A DNA stretch of 64,000 nt from Aquipseudomonas guryensis (GTDB taxonomy: Bacteria > Pseudomonadota > Gammaproteobacteria > Pseudomonadales > Pseudomonadaceae). How positions within the stretch are numbered: the first letter of the stretch is position 1; every line of letters starts with the position of its first letter. The notes under the pieces are model-generated. The model did no database searches and was not told the origin of the DNA. It saw only the letters and a list, made by a program, of their open reading frames with translations. Of the stretch, positions 48,817 to 57,344 are shown piece after piece. Location: NCBI RefSeq assembly GCF_014164785.1, contig NZ_JACJFN010000001.1, positions 930,001 to 994,000 on the forward strand, read 5' to 3'. The translations under genes were made by a program, and so were the position numbers.

Positions 48817-48833
48817 CTGGCACAGCTCTTGAT
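48817..48833 (+). promoter_or_regulatory. sigma-54-like promoter of hcp
   Basis: TGGCACAGCTCTTGATA follows an AT-rich stretch. The -24 TGGCAC is perfect and TTG is correctly placed, but the -12 dinucleotide is GA instead of GC. It is about 55 bp upstream of the hcp ATG. RpoN control is known for some Pseudomonas hcp genes. Confidence 0.5.
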
Positions 48834-48887
48834 AACTCTTTGGCTCCCGGACCAGATAGGTCCATGACCCAGGCAAGGAGCGCACTC

Positions 48888-49406
48888 ATGCCAACACCCG
48901 CGTATATGACCCTCGAAGGCACCAAACAAGGTCTGATCACCGCTGGCACCTTCACCGAGGATTCGGTCGGCAACATTTTCCAGGAAGGTCATGAAGACCA
49001 GGTGCTGGTACAGGCCTTCAACCACCAGGTCATCATCCCGCGTGACCCGCAGTCCGGCCAACCGACCGGCCAGCGCGTACACAAGCCGCTGATGATCACC
49101 AAGGTGTTCGACAAGTCCTCGCCGCTGATCTTCAACTCGCTGACCTCCGGCGAGCGCCTGAACAAGTGCCGCATCGAGTGGTACCGCACCTCCGCCACCG
49201 GCACCCAGGAGCACTACTACACCATCGAACTGGAAGACGCGGTGATCGTCGACGTGCAGTCGCGCATGCCGAACTGCCAGGATCCGGGCATGGCCCACTT
49301 CACCCACCTGGAAGACGTCTACTTCACCTACCGCAAGATCGTCTGGACCCATGAAGTGTCCGGCACTTCCGGCTCGGATGACTGGCGTTCGCCGATCTCC
49401 GCCTAA
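48888..49406 (+). CDS. hcp: type VI secretion tube protein Hcp
   Basis: Forms the hexameric-ring inner tube of the type VI secretion system. The ATG at 48888 follows AAGGAG; 172 residues. The sequence is of the Hcp2/Hcp3 type: MPTPAYMTLEGTKQGLITAG, GHEDQVLVQAFNHQVIIPRD, QEHYYTIELEDAVIV and the C-terminal THEVSGTSGSDDWRSP. No T6SS structural genes (tss) are in the window, so it is an orphan Hcp working with an apparatus encoded elsewhere. It begins the hcp-vgrG-adaptor-effector module. Confidence 0.96.
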   Translation: MPTPAYMTLEGTKQGLITAGTFTEDSVGNIFQEGHEDQVLVQAFNHQVIIPRDPQSGQPTGQRVHKPLMITKVFDKSSPLIFNSLTSGERLNKCRIEWYRTSATGTQEHYYTIELEDAVIVDVQSRMPNCQDPGMAHFTHLEDVYFTYRKIVWTHEVSGTSGSDDWRSPISA

Positions 49407-49444
49407 AGCAGTGCTCCGCTCGGGTTGAACCTGAGCCAGGGAGA

Positions 49445-49460
49445 GGGGCATTTTTGCCCC
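49445..49460 (+). promoter_or_regulatory. stem-loop between hcp and vgrG
   Basis: GGGGCA-TTTT-TGCCCC hairpin 38 bp after the hcp stop. It has no downstream T-run. It may raise hcp mRNA over vgrG by stabilising the upstream transcript. Confidence 0.45.
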
Positions 49461-49581
49461 CCGCGTCACGGCACGCCCGTGGCGCATCCCGGACAATGTA
49501 CAGGCCTGCAGGAACGCAGACCGCACTACCCGCATCGGCCAGGTCTCCTGGCCGATGCCATTTCGGCAGAAGGAACAACGG

Positions 49582-51684
49582 ATGTTCGCCCCAGCCAATC
49601 AGACCCATTTCAGCCTGAGCATCGACGGCGTCGCGCACGACCTGCAAGTGCTCGAATTCAAGGGCTTCGAGGCCCTCAGCCAGCCCTTCGTCTTCACCCT
49701 GGAATTGGTCAGCGAACAGCCCGACCTCGATCTCCAAGGCCTGCTGCATCAGCGCGCCTTTCTCGCCTTGTCCAGCCAGGGCAATGGCATCCACGCTTAC
49801 ATCCACCAGGCCGGCCGTGGCGAATCCGGCAAGCGCTTGACCCGCTACCAGTTGGTGCTGCGCCCACAACTGGCCTACCTGGCACACCGTACCAACCAGC
49901 GCATCTTCCAGCAGCTCAGCGTGGCCGAGATTATCGCCAGCATTCTGGAAGAGCACGGCATCGTGCAGGGCGCCTACAAATTCCAGCTCGGCGCCAGCTA
50001 CCCCCAGCGCGACTACTGCGTGCAGTACGACGAGAGCGACCTGCACTTCATCCAGCGCCTGTGCGAGGAAGAGGGCATCCACTACCACTTCCAGCACAGC
50101 CAGGACGGCCATGTGCTGATCTTCGCCGACGACCAGACCGCCTTCCCGCGCCTGGCCCCGGTGGCCTACCAGCAGGACTCCGGCCTGGTCGCCGATGACC
50201 CGTTGATCAAGCGCTTCGGCCTGCGCCTGGCCACCCGCACCAGCCGCGTCACGCGCCGCGACTACGACTTCGAGAAGCCACGCCTGCAACTGGAGGCGGC
50301 ACATAAAGGTGATGCCAAACCGGACCTGGAAGACTACGACTACCCCGGCCGCTTCACCGACCGCAGCCGCGGCAAGCACCTGTCCCAACGCGCCTTGGAA
50401 CGCCACCGCAGCGACTACCAACTGGCCGAAGGCCAGAGTGATCAGCCCCTACTGCTCAGCGGCCACTTCCTCGAACTGACCGCCCACCCGCGCGCCGACT
50501 GGAACCAGCTGTGGCTGCTCAATGAAATCCATCACGAGGGCAAGCAGCCGCAGGTGCTGGAAGAGTCGGTCACCGACTTTCTCGGCGGCTCGCTCCCCTC
50601 TCCCATTCATGGGAGAGGGGCCGGGGGTGAGGGTTTGACCGGCAACACCGAATCCTTCCAGCAGGGTTACCGCAACCACTTCAGCGCCACCCCCTGGGAC
50701 ATCCCCTACCGCCCGCCGCTGACCCACCCCAAGCCACGCATCCTCGGCAACCAGAGCGCCGTGGTCACCGGCCCCAAGGGCGAGGAAATCCACTGCGATC
50801 AGTATGGCCGGGTAAAAGTGCAGTTCCACTGGGACCGCGAGGGCCAGGCCGACGACAAGACCAGCTGCTGGCTGCGCGTCTCCAGCAGCTGGGCCGGCGA
50901 CCGCTACGGCGGCATCGCCATCCCGCGGGTCGGCATGGAAGCGCTGATCACCTTCCTCGAAGGCGACCCCGACCAGCCACTGCTCACCGGCTGTCTGTAC
51001 CACGCCGAGCACGTGGTGCCCTACGACCTGCCGGCGAACAAGACCCGCATAGTCTTCAAAACCCTCAGCTCGCCGGGTGGCGGCGGCTACAACGAACTGC
51101 GCATCGAAGACCGTAAGGGTCAGGAACAGATCTACCTGCACGCGCAGAAAGACTGGGACGAAAACGTCGAAAACGACCAGAGAATCCGCATCGGCCACGA
51201 ACGCCACGACACGGTCGAAGCCAACAGCTACACCGAACTGAAAGCCGAGGAACACCGCACCACCCACGCCGACCGCAAGGTGGAAATCCGCGCCAACGAC
51301 CACCTCACTGTGGCCAACAACCAGCACGTGAAGATCGGCACCGGCCAGTTCGTCGAAGCCGGCAACGAAATCCACCTGTCCAGCGGCCTGAAAGTCGTCC
51401 TCGAAGCCGGCGCCGAACTCACCTTCAAGGCAGGCGGAAGCTTCGTCAAACTAGACGCCAGCGGCATCACCCTCAGCGGCGCGGTGGTGAAGATCAACTC
51501 CGGCGGCGGGCCTGGAAGTGGCTCGGGAGCGGCGCCGCTATTGCCGGGCAAGGTGAAGGCCGCGGACAGCGATAAAGCCGGCGAGCTACTGATCCAAGCA
51601 CAGCGCCAGGCGCTGATGCAGAAGAAACCGCTGTGTGCCATCTGCATGGCGGCTCAGTCGGAGGCGGCTCGTGCAAAAGCTTGA
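49582..51684 (+). CDS. vgrG: type VI secretion spike protein VgrG
   Basis: Trimeric spike protein of the T6SS needle tip. The ATG at 49582 (MFAPANQTHFSLSIDG) follows AAGGAAC. The gp27-like part runs to about residue 370 and the gp5-like OB fold follows (VVTGPKGEEIHCDQYGRVKVQFHWDREG). A beta-helical repeat region then ends in a short tail with CAICMAAQSEAARAKA, a plausible adaptor or effector contact. About 700 residues. Residues near 338-352 (SLPSPIHGRGAGGEGL) are encoded by an intergenic-type repeat sitting in frame. The DUF4123 gene overlaps its 3' end. Confidence 0.95.
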   Translation: MFAPANQTHFSLSIDGVAHDLQVLEFKGFEALSQPFVFTLELVSEQPDLDLQGLLHQRAFLALSSQGNGIHAYIHQAGRGESGKRLTRYQLVLRPQLAYLAHRTNQRIFQQLSVAEIIASILEEHGIVQGAYKFQLGASYPQRDYCVQYDESDLHFIQRLCEEEGIHYHFQHSQDGHVLIFADDQTAFPRLAPVAYQQDSGLVADDPLIKRFGLRLATRTSRVTRRDYDFEKPRLQLEAAHKGDAKPDLEDYDYPGRFTDRSRGKHLSQRALERHRSDYQLAEGQSDQPLLLSGHFLELTAHPRADWNQLWLLNEIHHEGKQPQVLEESVTDFLGGSLPSPIHGRGAGGEGLTGNTESFQQGYRNHFSATPWDIPYRPPLTHPKPRILGNQSAVVTGPKGEEIHCDQYGRVKVQFHWDREGQADDKTSCWLRVSSSWAGDRYGGIAIPRVGMEALITFLEGDPDQPLLTGCLYHAEHVVPYDLPANKTRIVFKTLSSPGGGGYNELRIEDRKGQEQIYLHAQKDWDENVENDQRIRIGHERHDTVEANSYTELKAEEHRTTHADRKVEIRANDHLTVANNQHVKIGTGQFVEAGNEIHLSSGLKVVLEAGAELTFKAGGSFVKLDASGITLSGAVVKINSGGGPGSGSGAAPLLPGKVKAADSDKAGELLIQAQRQALMQKKPLCAICMAAQSEAARAKA
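50596..50637. repeat. intergenic-type repeat inserted in frame within vgrG
   Basis: CCCCTCTCCCATTCATGGGAGAGGGG and the adjoining GCCGGGGGTGAGGG form the palindromic repeat usually found between genes; a related core stands at 34528-34553. Here it is read through as PSPIHGRGAGGEG without breaking the vgrG frame. Confidence 0.75.
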
Positions 51685-52555
51685 GACCTTACCAACTGAT
51701 CTACCTTGGTCGATGCAGGCTGTACTGATTCTGGACGGCGTCAGCCTGCCCAACCTGCCCCGCAAGCTCTACGAATGGCACCCACAACCCGAGTTTGAAC
51801 CGCTCTACCTGGGTACAGACTACGAAGCGCTGCTTGACCTATCACCTTGCCTGGTTCGCCTGAGCGGCAGTAGCGATCCCTTACTGCGTCACTACCTCGA
51901 CCATACGGGGGAAGAATGCGGCTTCATGCTCTTTAGCCGCGCCACATGGCAGGAGCAGGTGCAGCACATGCGCTGGCTTAGCCGGGTGCACGCTCCCCAT
52001 GGTGAGGAACTGCTGCTGCGCCTGGCGGATCCTGCCGTGTTTCGTGCGCTTCTGGCCGACTCAAGCGAGGCAGCAACTGCCCCTCTGATGGGCCCCTTCG
52101 AACTTGCCGTCATGCCGGATGCCCTGGAAGGGATATGGCACAAACATAGACAGCCCCCAGGACGGCAAACGTCTCAAAGCGCCCCCTACACACTCAGCGA
52201 CGAGCAACTGACGCGACTGGGCGAGGTCAACTTCCGCAACGTCACAGGCAAACTGGATCTATATATGCAGGCGCAATTCCCCGCATACGGCTCAGGCTGG
52301 GATCGAGCCAACCGCAGAACCAACCTGAAAAACCTGGCGGACGATGTCTACGCGAAAGGCTTCTGCAGCGAAGAAGAGATTTTTCTCTACGCCAAGATCT
52401 TTGGACTGCTCGGCTCAAAAGCCCTGGAAGCGCACCCGGATATCGCCCAACTACTGGAGCAGCGCTCGACCAAGACGCCCTCGCAACGACTCCACAAGGC
52501 AGTAGAAATAGCTCAAGGCCGAGCCCCGACGTTGGAAAGGAAACCCGATGCCTAA
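51671..52555 (+). CDS. DUF4123 T6SS effector adaptor (Tap/TEC family)
   Basis: DUF4123 proteins load effectors onto a cognate VgrG before firing. The core is visible: AVLILDGVSLPNLPRKLYEW, YLGTDYEALLDLSPCLVRLSGSSDPLLRHYL, then MLFSRATWQEQVQHMRWLSRVHAPHGEELLLRLADPAVF. GTG at 51671 is preferred since GGAGG lies 6 bases upstream; it overlaps the vgrG end by 14 bp. About 294 residues. The stop overlaps the effector start by 8 bp, so adaptor and effector are translationally coupled. Confidence 0.88.
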   Translation: MQKLETLPTDLPWSMQAVLILDGVSLPNLPRKLYEWHPQPEFEPLYLGTDYEALLDLSPCLVRLSGSSDPLLRHYLDHTGEECGFMLFSRATWQEQVQHMRWLSRVHAPHGEELLLRLADPAVFRALLADSSEAATAPLMGPFELAVMPDALEGIWHKHRQPPGRQTSQSAPYTLSDEQLTRLGEVNFRNVTGKLDLYMQAQFPAYGSGWDRANRRTNLKNLADDVYAKGFCSEEEIFLYAKIFGLLGSKALEAHPDIAQLLEQRSTKTPSQRLHKAVEIAQGRAPTLERKPDA

Positions 52556-55500
52556 TACCCCAAGCCCAGCCAGCTGCAACACTGCTGATGCCAAAAGCGC
52601 AGTGAGCAACTGCCCTGCACGTCAGGCGGAAATTTTCATCGTACCGGCCCGCTATGCCCTCGGCGAAGAAGCCATAACCCACTCGTCACTGAGTCCGCCA
52701 ATCAGCACCAAGAGCCAGCCAACCGCACTGCGCAAACTGCGTCAGGGCTACCTCTATCTGTGGCACGGAGACGGACCACTGAGACGCTTCGCCGTTGCTC
52801 AGGACGGACTGCTCGTCGAGCAGGCGCTCGATCAAAAAGTGTTAAAACTTCAGCAGGGTGAACTGGCAGGGCTGGCGCTCGATAAAAACCATGATGCCTG
52901 GCTGATGCACAGCGAAGCACCGCTCTCTCAGGCGGCAATGGATACCCTCGCTGACAGCAGAATCCGACGCCACCGCATGCAGAGGATCGGCCTGACCGAG
53001 GTGGCACGACGCCTTGAGTCCGATCACTGTCCCGCACTGACGGAAGCGGACAAAGTCATTGCCGAACTGACACCACAAGCCCGGCAAAAAGCCATGGCCT
53101 ACGACTATGGCCAGAATGGCGAGGAATACCAGAAAGCCACGGACGAGCTCGGCCGGCGTATGTCAAATGAGCCCGACCTGGAAACACAACAAGCACTGCA
53201 GTCCGCCCATATCAGCGCCTGCAACTGGATCGGGGGGCTCGCTCAAGCAGCGCACCAATACCCTGAGTACCGTGATCGTCCGCCGGGAGACTGGAGCGCC
53301 GAGGCGTGGAGCGTCACCGCAGCCGAAGCCTGGCTGAGCAAAGCCAGAACCCAGGCTGCCGAACTGCACACTGTGTTCGCCGCCCTCGACGACGACCCTG
53401 GCATGCTGCGCGACCTCAACCACGCCCAGGCCAAGGCCAGCGAGCGTGAGGAGGAATGGGACCAACAGAACGCCTTCAAGGGACTGATAGCAGGCTTTAT
53501 CAACAGCCTGATCAAGGAAGACGGCGCCGAGCTGGCCGGCCAGATCAACTACCGCTATCGCGAGCGCGACATCCTGCTCTCGCCCGAAGAAGGCGAGACA
53601 CTCCTGCAGGCCCAGCGCGAACTGAAACCGCTGCTGGACGAGGAAACCGAGGTCAACGTTCACCAACGCCACCGCATTGGTCACCCTGCTGCCGACGCTC
53701 GTATTGACGACATCAAGCGCCGGGAAGAACAGGTGCTGGCCCCCACCCGCACCTTCATTCCTATCGAGCTGCACGGGCAGCTGCAGGATGTTGTCATGCA
53801 CTACCGGGCCGAAAAAGCCCGCAACATGACCGACAGCAAGAGTGGCGCCCAGGTAGCCCAGCGCGTGCGCCTGGACCTGATGCAAATCTGGATCGACAAC
53901 GTCGCCGAACCTCATCGCGAGTGGCTGACCAGCCGTCGCGACCACCTGCTAAGTGATAGCAAAAGCCTGTTCGCCCGCCAGACCAAGAGCCTGTGGTATG
54001 CCGACTACCTGAATCTGGATCACTGCAACTGGCTGGCCGAACTGAGCCTCAACAGCCTCAGCGAGCTTTGCAGCACCCCAGAAGGGGTGAGGATTGCCGC
54101 CGACCTGCTGCGCGCGCCGAACCCGAGCGAGCCCTTCAGCCTGCTACCAGCTGGATTCTCCCCTGAACTGGCGAACTTCGTCGACAGCGCCGACCGCGCC
54201 AACGACCTCCTCGGCGCCTTCGAGGCAGAAAACCAGCAGGCTGTTGGCGCGCTAGTGGGCAAGTTGGTCGGTGCTGGCAAACTGGCCTGGTTGAGCGGCC
54301 TGGGAGGAGAAGACAAGACCTGGGGCCTGGCCGTATCCCGCCTGAGCGCGGCTTTTCTAGAGCTCAGCCGCGAGCATCTGGCACCCGTGCCGGCTGGTGT
54401 CAAACCGAACAATCCTATTCAGCGCTTCCCCTGGTCAGTCAAGGCTTACATGCTGAGCATGAAGCTGTCCGGTAACTTCATCATAGAAACCGGCCAGGCT
54501 GGTTTCCGCATGACTGGACCGGCGGGCCAGGCCCTCTGGGACTGGGGCCAGCAGGGCGGACAACTGCTGCAACGCGGCCTCACCCCCTTGGCCAACGGTC
54601 TCAAGGGCCTGAACACCTACGGCGGAGCACTGCCCCTGGCAGCCTTGGTACTGCACCTATTCAACCTGGCCGACCTGCTGCAGCGCGATGCCCATCGGCA
54701 GAACGATGGCGTACGCGGTGCAGAGCAGACAGCAGAAACGCTCAAAGTAGGCGCGGCCTTAGCGGCGGTAATTGGCAATGCCTGGTCTTCTACTGGCAAG
54801 TTAGAAATATCAGGTAGCTCTTCCCCGCTCAAAATTACGTTCAAGGCACCCATCATCACGCTATTTGGCGGGCTAACCGGCGGATTAGCAGCTCTCGCCA
54901 GCGCGGCAGAACTCGCCAAGCTTGCATTTGATATGCAGCGTGATGGCGCCTACTGGCGCAGCGAGCATTGGGTCCGCCTCGCCCACGATGGCGGCATGCT
55001 TGGCCTGACCGGCACCCAAGCTGGCTTGGGTGGCTACGCCACCTGGATGGCCCTGACCAATCGCTGGACCACCCAGAAGGCAATTAGCTGGTTCGTGCTG
55101 CGCATGGTGCCAGTCAGTTGGCTGATTTTACTGGTCGAGGCGGCGTACTTTATCTGGAACCACTGGTTCAAGGACACCGAACTGCAGAACTACCTGGATG
55201 AATGCTGTTGGGGCAACGAGCCGCGCTGGGGCACTACCCCCGAAGGACAGAACCGCGAGCTGCAGGCTCTACTGAGCCTACTGCTTCGCCCACGCATAGC
55301 CGTGGAAAGCACCCTGTCCAGCCGCCAAATCGGCAACAGTGGTAACAACATCCTTATCGACAGCTGCACCAGCCGCCTACACCTGCTCCTGCCCAGCGCA
55401 ACACCACAAAGCCAGTTGCATCTGGCACTGGCAGCGGTCGACCAGGCAGGTCGGGCTGAAGACTTTACCCTCCACTGGCTGAACCAGGCCGAAGCCGACT

Positions 55501-55787
55501 GGATACCAGCCGAACAAGGCATGGGGCTCAAACTCAGCGGTCCAGTACCCCTGCTGCCTCAGGGTAGCCACTGGCAAGTGCGGGTGCTCTACTACGCCCC
55601 CGCCGGCATGCTGGCCGGTACCCTGAATCCTGACAACCTCGTGATCGGTGGCAAGTGGGGACTGCGCTTCCTGATCGACGGCAGCAACATCACCGAACAC
55701 GTCTCCAACGAAGGTGCACTGCCTAGCGACAGCATCCCAGCCAAGCCAATGAATCTGGCCGCAGCATTTAAGGACAAGACGACATGA
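52548..55787 (+). CDS. VasX-like T6SS effector (BTH_I2691-type), putative pore-forming toxin
   Basis: Large 1079-residue protein at the effector position after vgrG and DUF4123. The N-terminus (CPARQAEIFIVPARYALGEE, LRQGYLYLWHGDG) is typical of the VasX N-terminal/MIX-like region. The middle is helical and charged. The C-terminal third holds hydrophobic segments at about 690-710, 768-793, 817-840 and 846-870 (WFVLRMVPVSWLILLVEAAYFIW), consistent with membrane insertion and depolarisation of rival cells. It ends with ALPSDSIPAKP plus 12 residues. The following genes are candidate immunity genes. Toxicity is inference from family and context. Confidence 0.82.
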   Translation: MPNTPSPASCNTADAKSAVSNCPARQAEIFIVPARYALGEEAITHSSLSPPISTKSQPTALRKLRQGYLYLWHGDGPLRRFAVAQDGLLVEQALDQKVLKLQQGELAGLALDKNHDAWLMHSEAPLSQAAMDTLADSRIRRHRMQRIGLTEVARRLESDHCPALTEADKVIAELTPQARQKAMAYDYGQNGEEYQKATDELGRRMSNEPDLETQQALQSAHISACNWIGGLAQAAHQYPEYRDRPPGDWSAEAWSVTAAEAWLSKARTQAAELHTVFAALDDDPGMLRDLNHAQAKASEREEEWDQQNAFKGLIAGFINSLIKEDGAELAGQINYRYRERDILLSPEEGETLLQAQRELKPLLDEETEVNVHQRHRIGHPAADARIDDIKRREEQVLAPTRTFIPIELHGQLQDVVMHYRAEKARNMTDSKSGAQVAQRVRLDLMQIWIDNVAEPHREWLTSRRDHLLSDSKSLFARQTKSLWYADYLNLDHCNWLAELSLNSLSELCSTPEGVRIAADLLRAPNPSEPFSLLPAGFSPELANFVDSADRANDLLGAFEAENQQAVGALVGKLVGAGKLAWLSGLGGEDKTWGLAVSRLSAAFLELSREHLAPVPAGVKPNNPIQRFPWSVKAYMLSMKLSGNFIIETGQAGFRMTGPAGQALWDWGQQGGQLLQRGLTPLANGLKGLNTYGGALPLAALVLHLFNLADLLQRDAHRQNDGVRGAEQTAETLKVGAALAAVIGNAWSSTGKLEISGSSSPLKITFKAPIITLFGGLTGGLAALASAAELAKLAFDMQRDGAYWRSEHWVRLAHDGGMLGLTGTQAGLGGYATWMALTNRWTTQKAISWFVLRMVPVSWLILLVEAAYFIWNHWFKDTELQNYLDECCWGNEPRWGTTPEGQNRELQALLSLLLRPRIAVESTLSSRQIGNSGNNILIDSCTSRLHLLLPSATPQSQLHLALAAVDQAGRAEDFTLHWLNQAEADWIPAEQGMGLKLSGPVPLLPQGSHWQVRVLYYAPAGMLAGTLNPDNLVIGGKWGLRFLIDGSNITEHVSNEGALPSDSIPAKPMNLAAAFKDKTT

Positions 55788-56779
55788 CCCAGCCGCCCAT
55801 GGAAACGCGTCAGGGGTTGCTTTGGAAACAGCAGCATCTGGCCCCTCCGGCCATTCCCACCGGCCAGTCAGCCCAGGACCTGCTCAATCTGATCTGGCGC
55901 AAGAATGAGATCTATCTGGATATAGGCAGCTTTGCCATGAGTGCCGGCTGGATAACACTTCATGCAATGACATTTGTTTTTTTAATAAGCTCGCTTTGTA
56001 TTTCTTTGAGTGCCCCCGAAAATATTCAAGGAAATATAGATTGGTTGTTTCATCTGATTGGCCCTGTTCCCGGTCTAATGATCATGGGCCCGCTCTGGTA
56101 TCTGTTTATTCGCGACTGGAAAAAGCCGCTGCGCCCGCCGCTGCGCTTCAATCGCCAGCGCCGCGAGGTCTGCGTCACCGAGGCAGACGGCACCTCCTGG
56201 TTCGTGCCCTGGGAGTGCGTGCATGCCATCGCCCCCAGCGTCACCAATCTCGGCACCTACGGCGCCATGCAGAACGGTGCTCTGATCATCTGGCTGCCAC
56301 TCAAGGGCGAGGAACACGAGCCCTATCATGAGAACAAGGAAGGTTATGTGTTCATGACCAACCCCGGCCCCGGTGCCTCGGCCATGGCTCAATGGGAATG
56401 CATCCGCAGCTTTATGGAAGTGGGGCCTGGCTCTGTGCCGGAGCCAAGTCCCAGCCCAGACTGGGAGGGAAGCTTCTGGGGAGCCGTGGCTCGCTCGTTT
56501 ATCGAAGCGGGTAAGGAAAAGGGCTGGGGGTATGCGGTATTTGTAACCGGCCTTGTCCATTTCCTAATTTTCAACATCCTCACCTACGCTCATATCGCCC
56601 GCAAAAAGCTCGCCGTACTTCCCGACCTCACCATCCCCGAAGCCATCGAGTGGTCCAAGCCCCTGCCGCCCGAGCAATGGGCCAGACGCTCTCCCGAGCT
56701 GGCACAGGACATCGCCGAGCGCGAAGCCGAACTAACCACATCGGACAGCCCATGCATAGGAACCCTTCAGGGACAATGA
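55784..56779 (+). CDS. DUF6708 membrane protein, candidate immunity protein
   Basis: 331 residues with about three hydrophobic helices (GWITLHAMTFVFLISSLCISLS at 55-76, IGPVPGLMIMGPLWYLFI at 92-109 and VTGLVHFLIFNILTYAHIA near 253-271). Between them lies a cytoplasmic domain with the DUF6708 pattern (RPPLRFNRQRREVCVTEADGTSWFVPWECVHAIAP). The ATG overlaps the effector stop by 4 bp, and DUF6708 genes are frequent behind VasX-like effectors. Membrane immunity against a pore former is the simplest reading. One stretch near 55960-56060 is markedly AT-rich. Confidence 0.72.
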   Translation: MTQPPMETRQGLLWKQQHLAPPAIPTGQSAQDLLNLIWRKNEIYLDIGSFAMSAGWITLHAMTFVFLISSLCISLSAPENIQGNIDWLFHLIGPVPGLMIMGPLWYLFIRDWKKPLRPPLRFNRQRREVCVTEADGTSWFVPWECVHAIAPSVTNLGTYGAMQNGALIIWLPLKGEEHEPYHENKEGYVFMTNPGPGASAMAQWECIRSFMEVGPGSVPEPSPSPDWEGSFWGAVARSFIEAGKEKGWGYAVFVTGLVHFLIFNILTYAHIARKKLAVLPDLTIPEAIEWSKPLPPEQWARRSPELAQDIAEREAELTTSDSPCIGTLQGQ

Positions 56780-56822
56780 ATGAGGCAAAACCTATTTCTA
56801 TAAACCTCACGGATGAATCGAC

Positions 56823-57272
56823 ATGAGTGAAGACAACACCAGCACCTCCACCCGAGCCACCTGCCCTTATTGCCAGCACACCGGCCCGCTCGATGCGTTT
56901 CAGCTGCAGCACGTGCTCAAGAAAACTCCAATCAACTGCGAGCAATGCGCTGGCCCGATGATCCTGGCCTGTGAGGATCAGCTAAAGCGCTTCGAGCGGC
57001 TCGGCAGCACCGGCATGGTGTTCATGTTGGTGATCACGCTCAGCGCCGTCACCGTGGTGGTGGCCATTGCGCTGAAGTGGCTGGGGGTGATTCGTGGCGA
57101 TACTCAGTTGATGACCTCCGTGATTGCCACAGCCGTCGGTATCACCACCCTGTTTCTGGCCAAAGCGACCAACGAGTTCACCTTTGAATTGCAGGCGCCC
57201 GCACCGAGCAGCCCCGAACAGCTAGCCAGCGAAGACGCGCTGCCCAGCGTCAGCATCCCGGCCAAGCCATAG
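56823..57272 (+). CDS. small zinc-ribbon membrane protein at the end of the T6SS module
   Basis: 149 residues with an N-terminal zinc-ribbon-like pair of CxxC motifs (C14-PY-C17 and C39-EQ-C42) and two hydrophobic helices (about 61-91 and 97-117). The tail ends EDALPSVSIPAKP, nearly identical to the tail motif of the effector two genes upstream. It is 43 bp after the DUF6708 gene, so probably in the same transcript. I cannot name a family. It could be a second immunity or accessory protein, or a remnant of a gene rearrangement. Confidence 0.65.
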   Translation: MSEDNTSTSTRATCPYCQHTGPLDAFQLQHVLKKTPINCEQCAGPMILACEDQLKRFERLGSTGMVFMLVITLSAVTVVVAIALKWLGVIRGDTQLMTSVIATAVGITTLFLAKATNEFTFELQAPAPSSPEQLASEDALPSVSIPAKP

Positions 57273-57344
57273 ACCCATATCAATACCCCACGCCTCACGC
57301 CTCCCTAGAATCGACGGCCGTTTCAACAGCCGTCGATTACCGCC

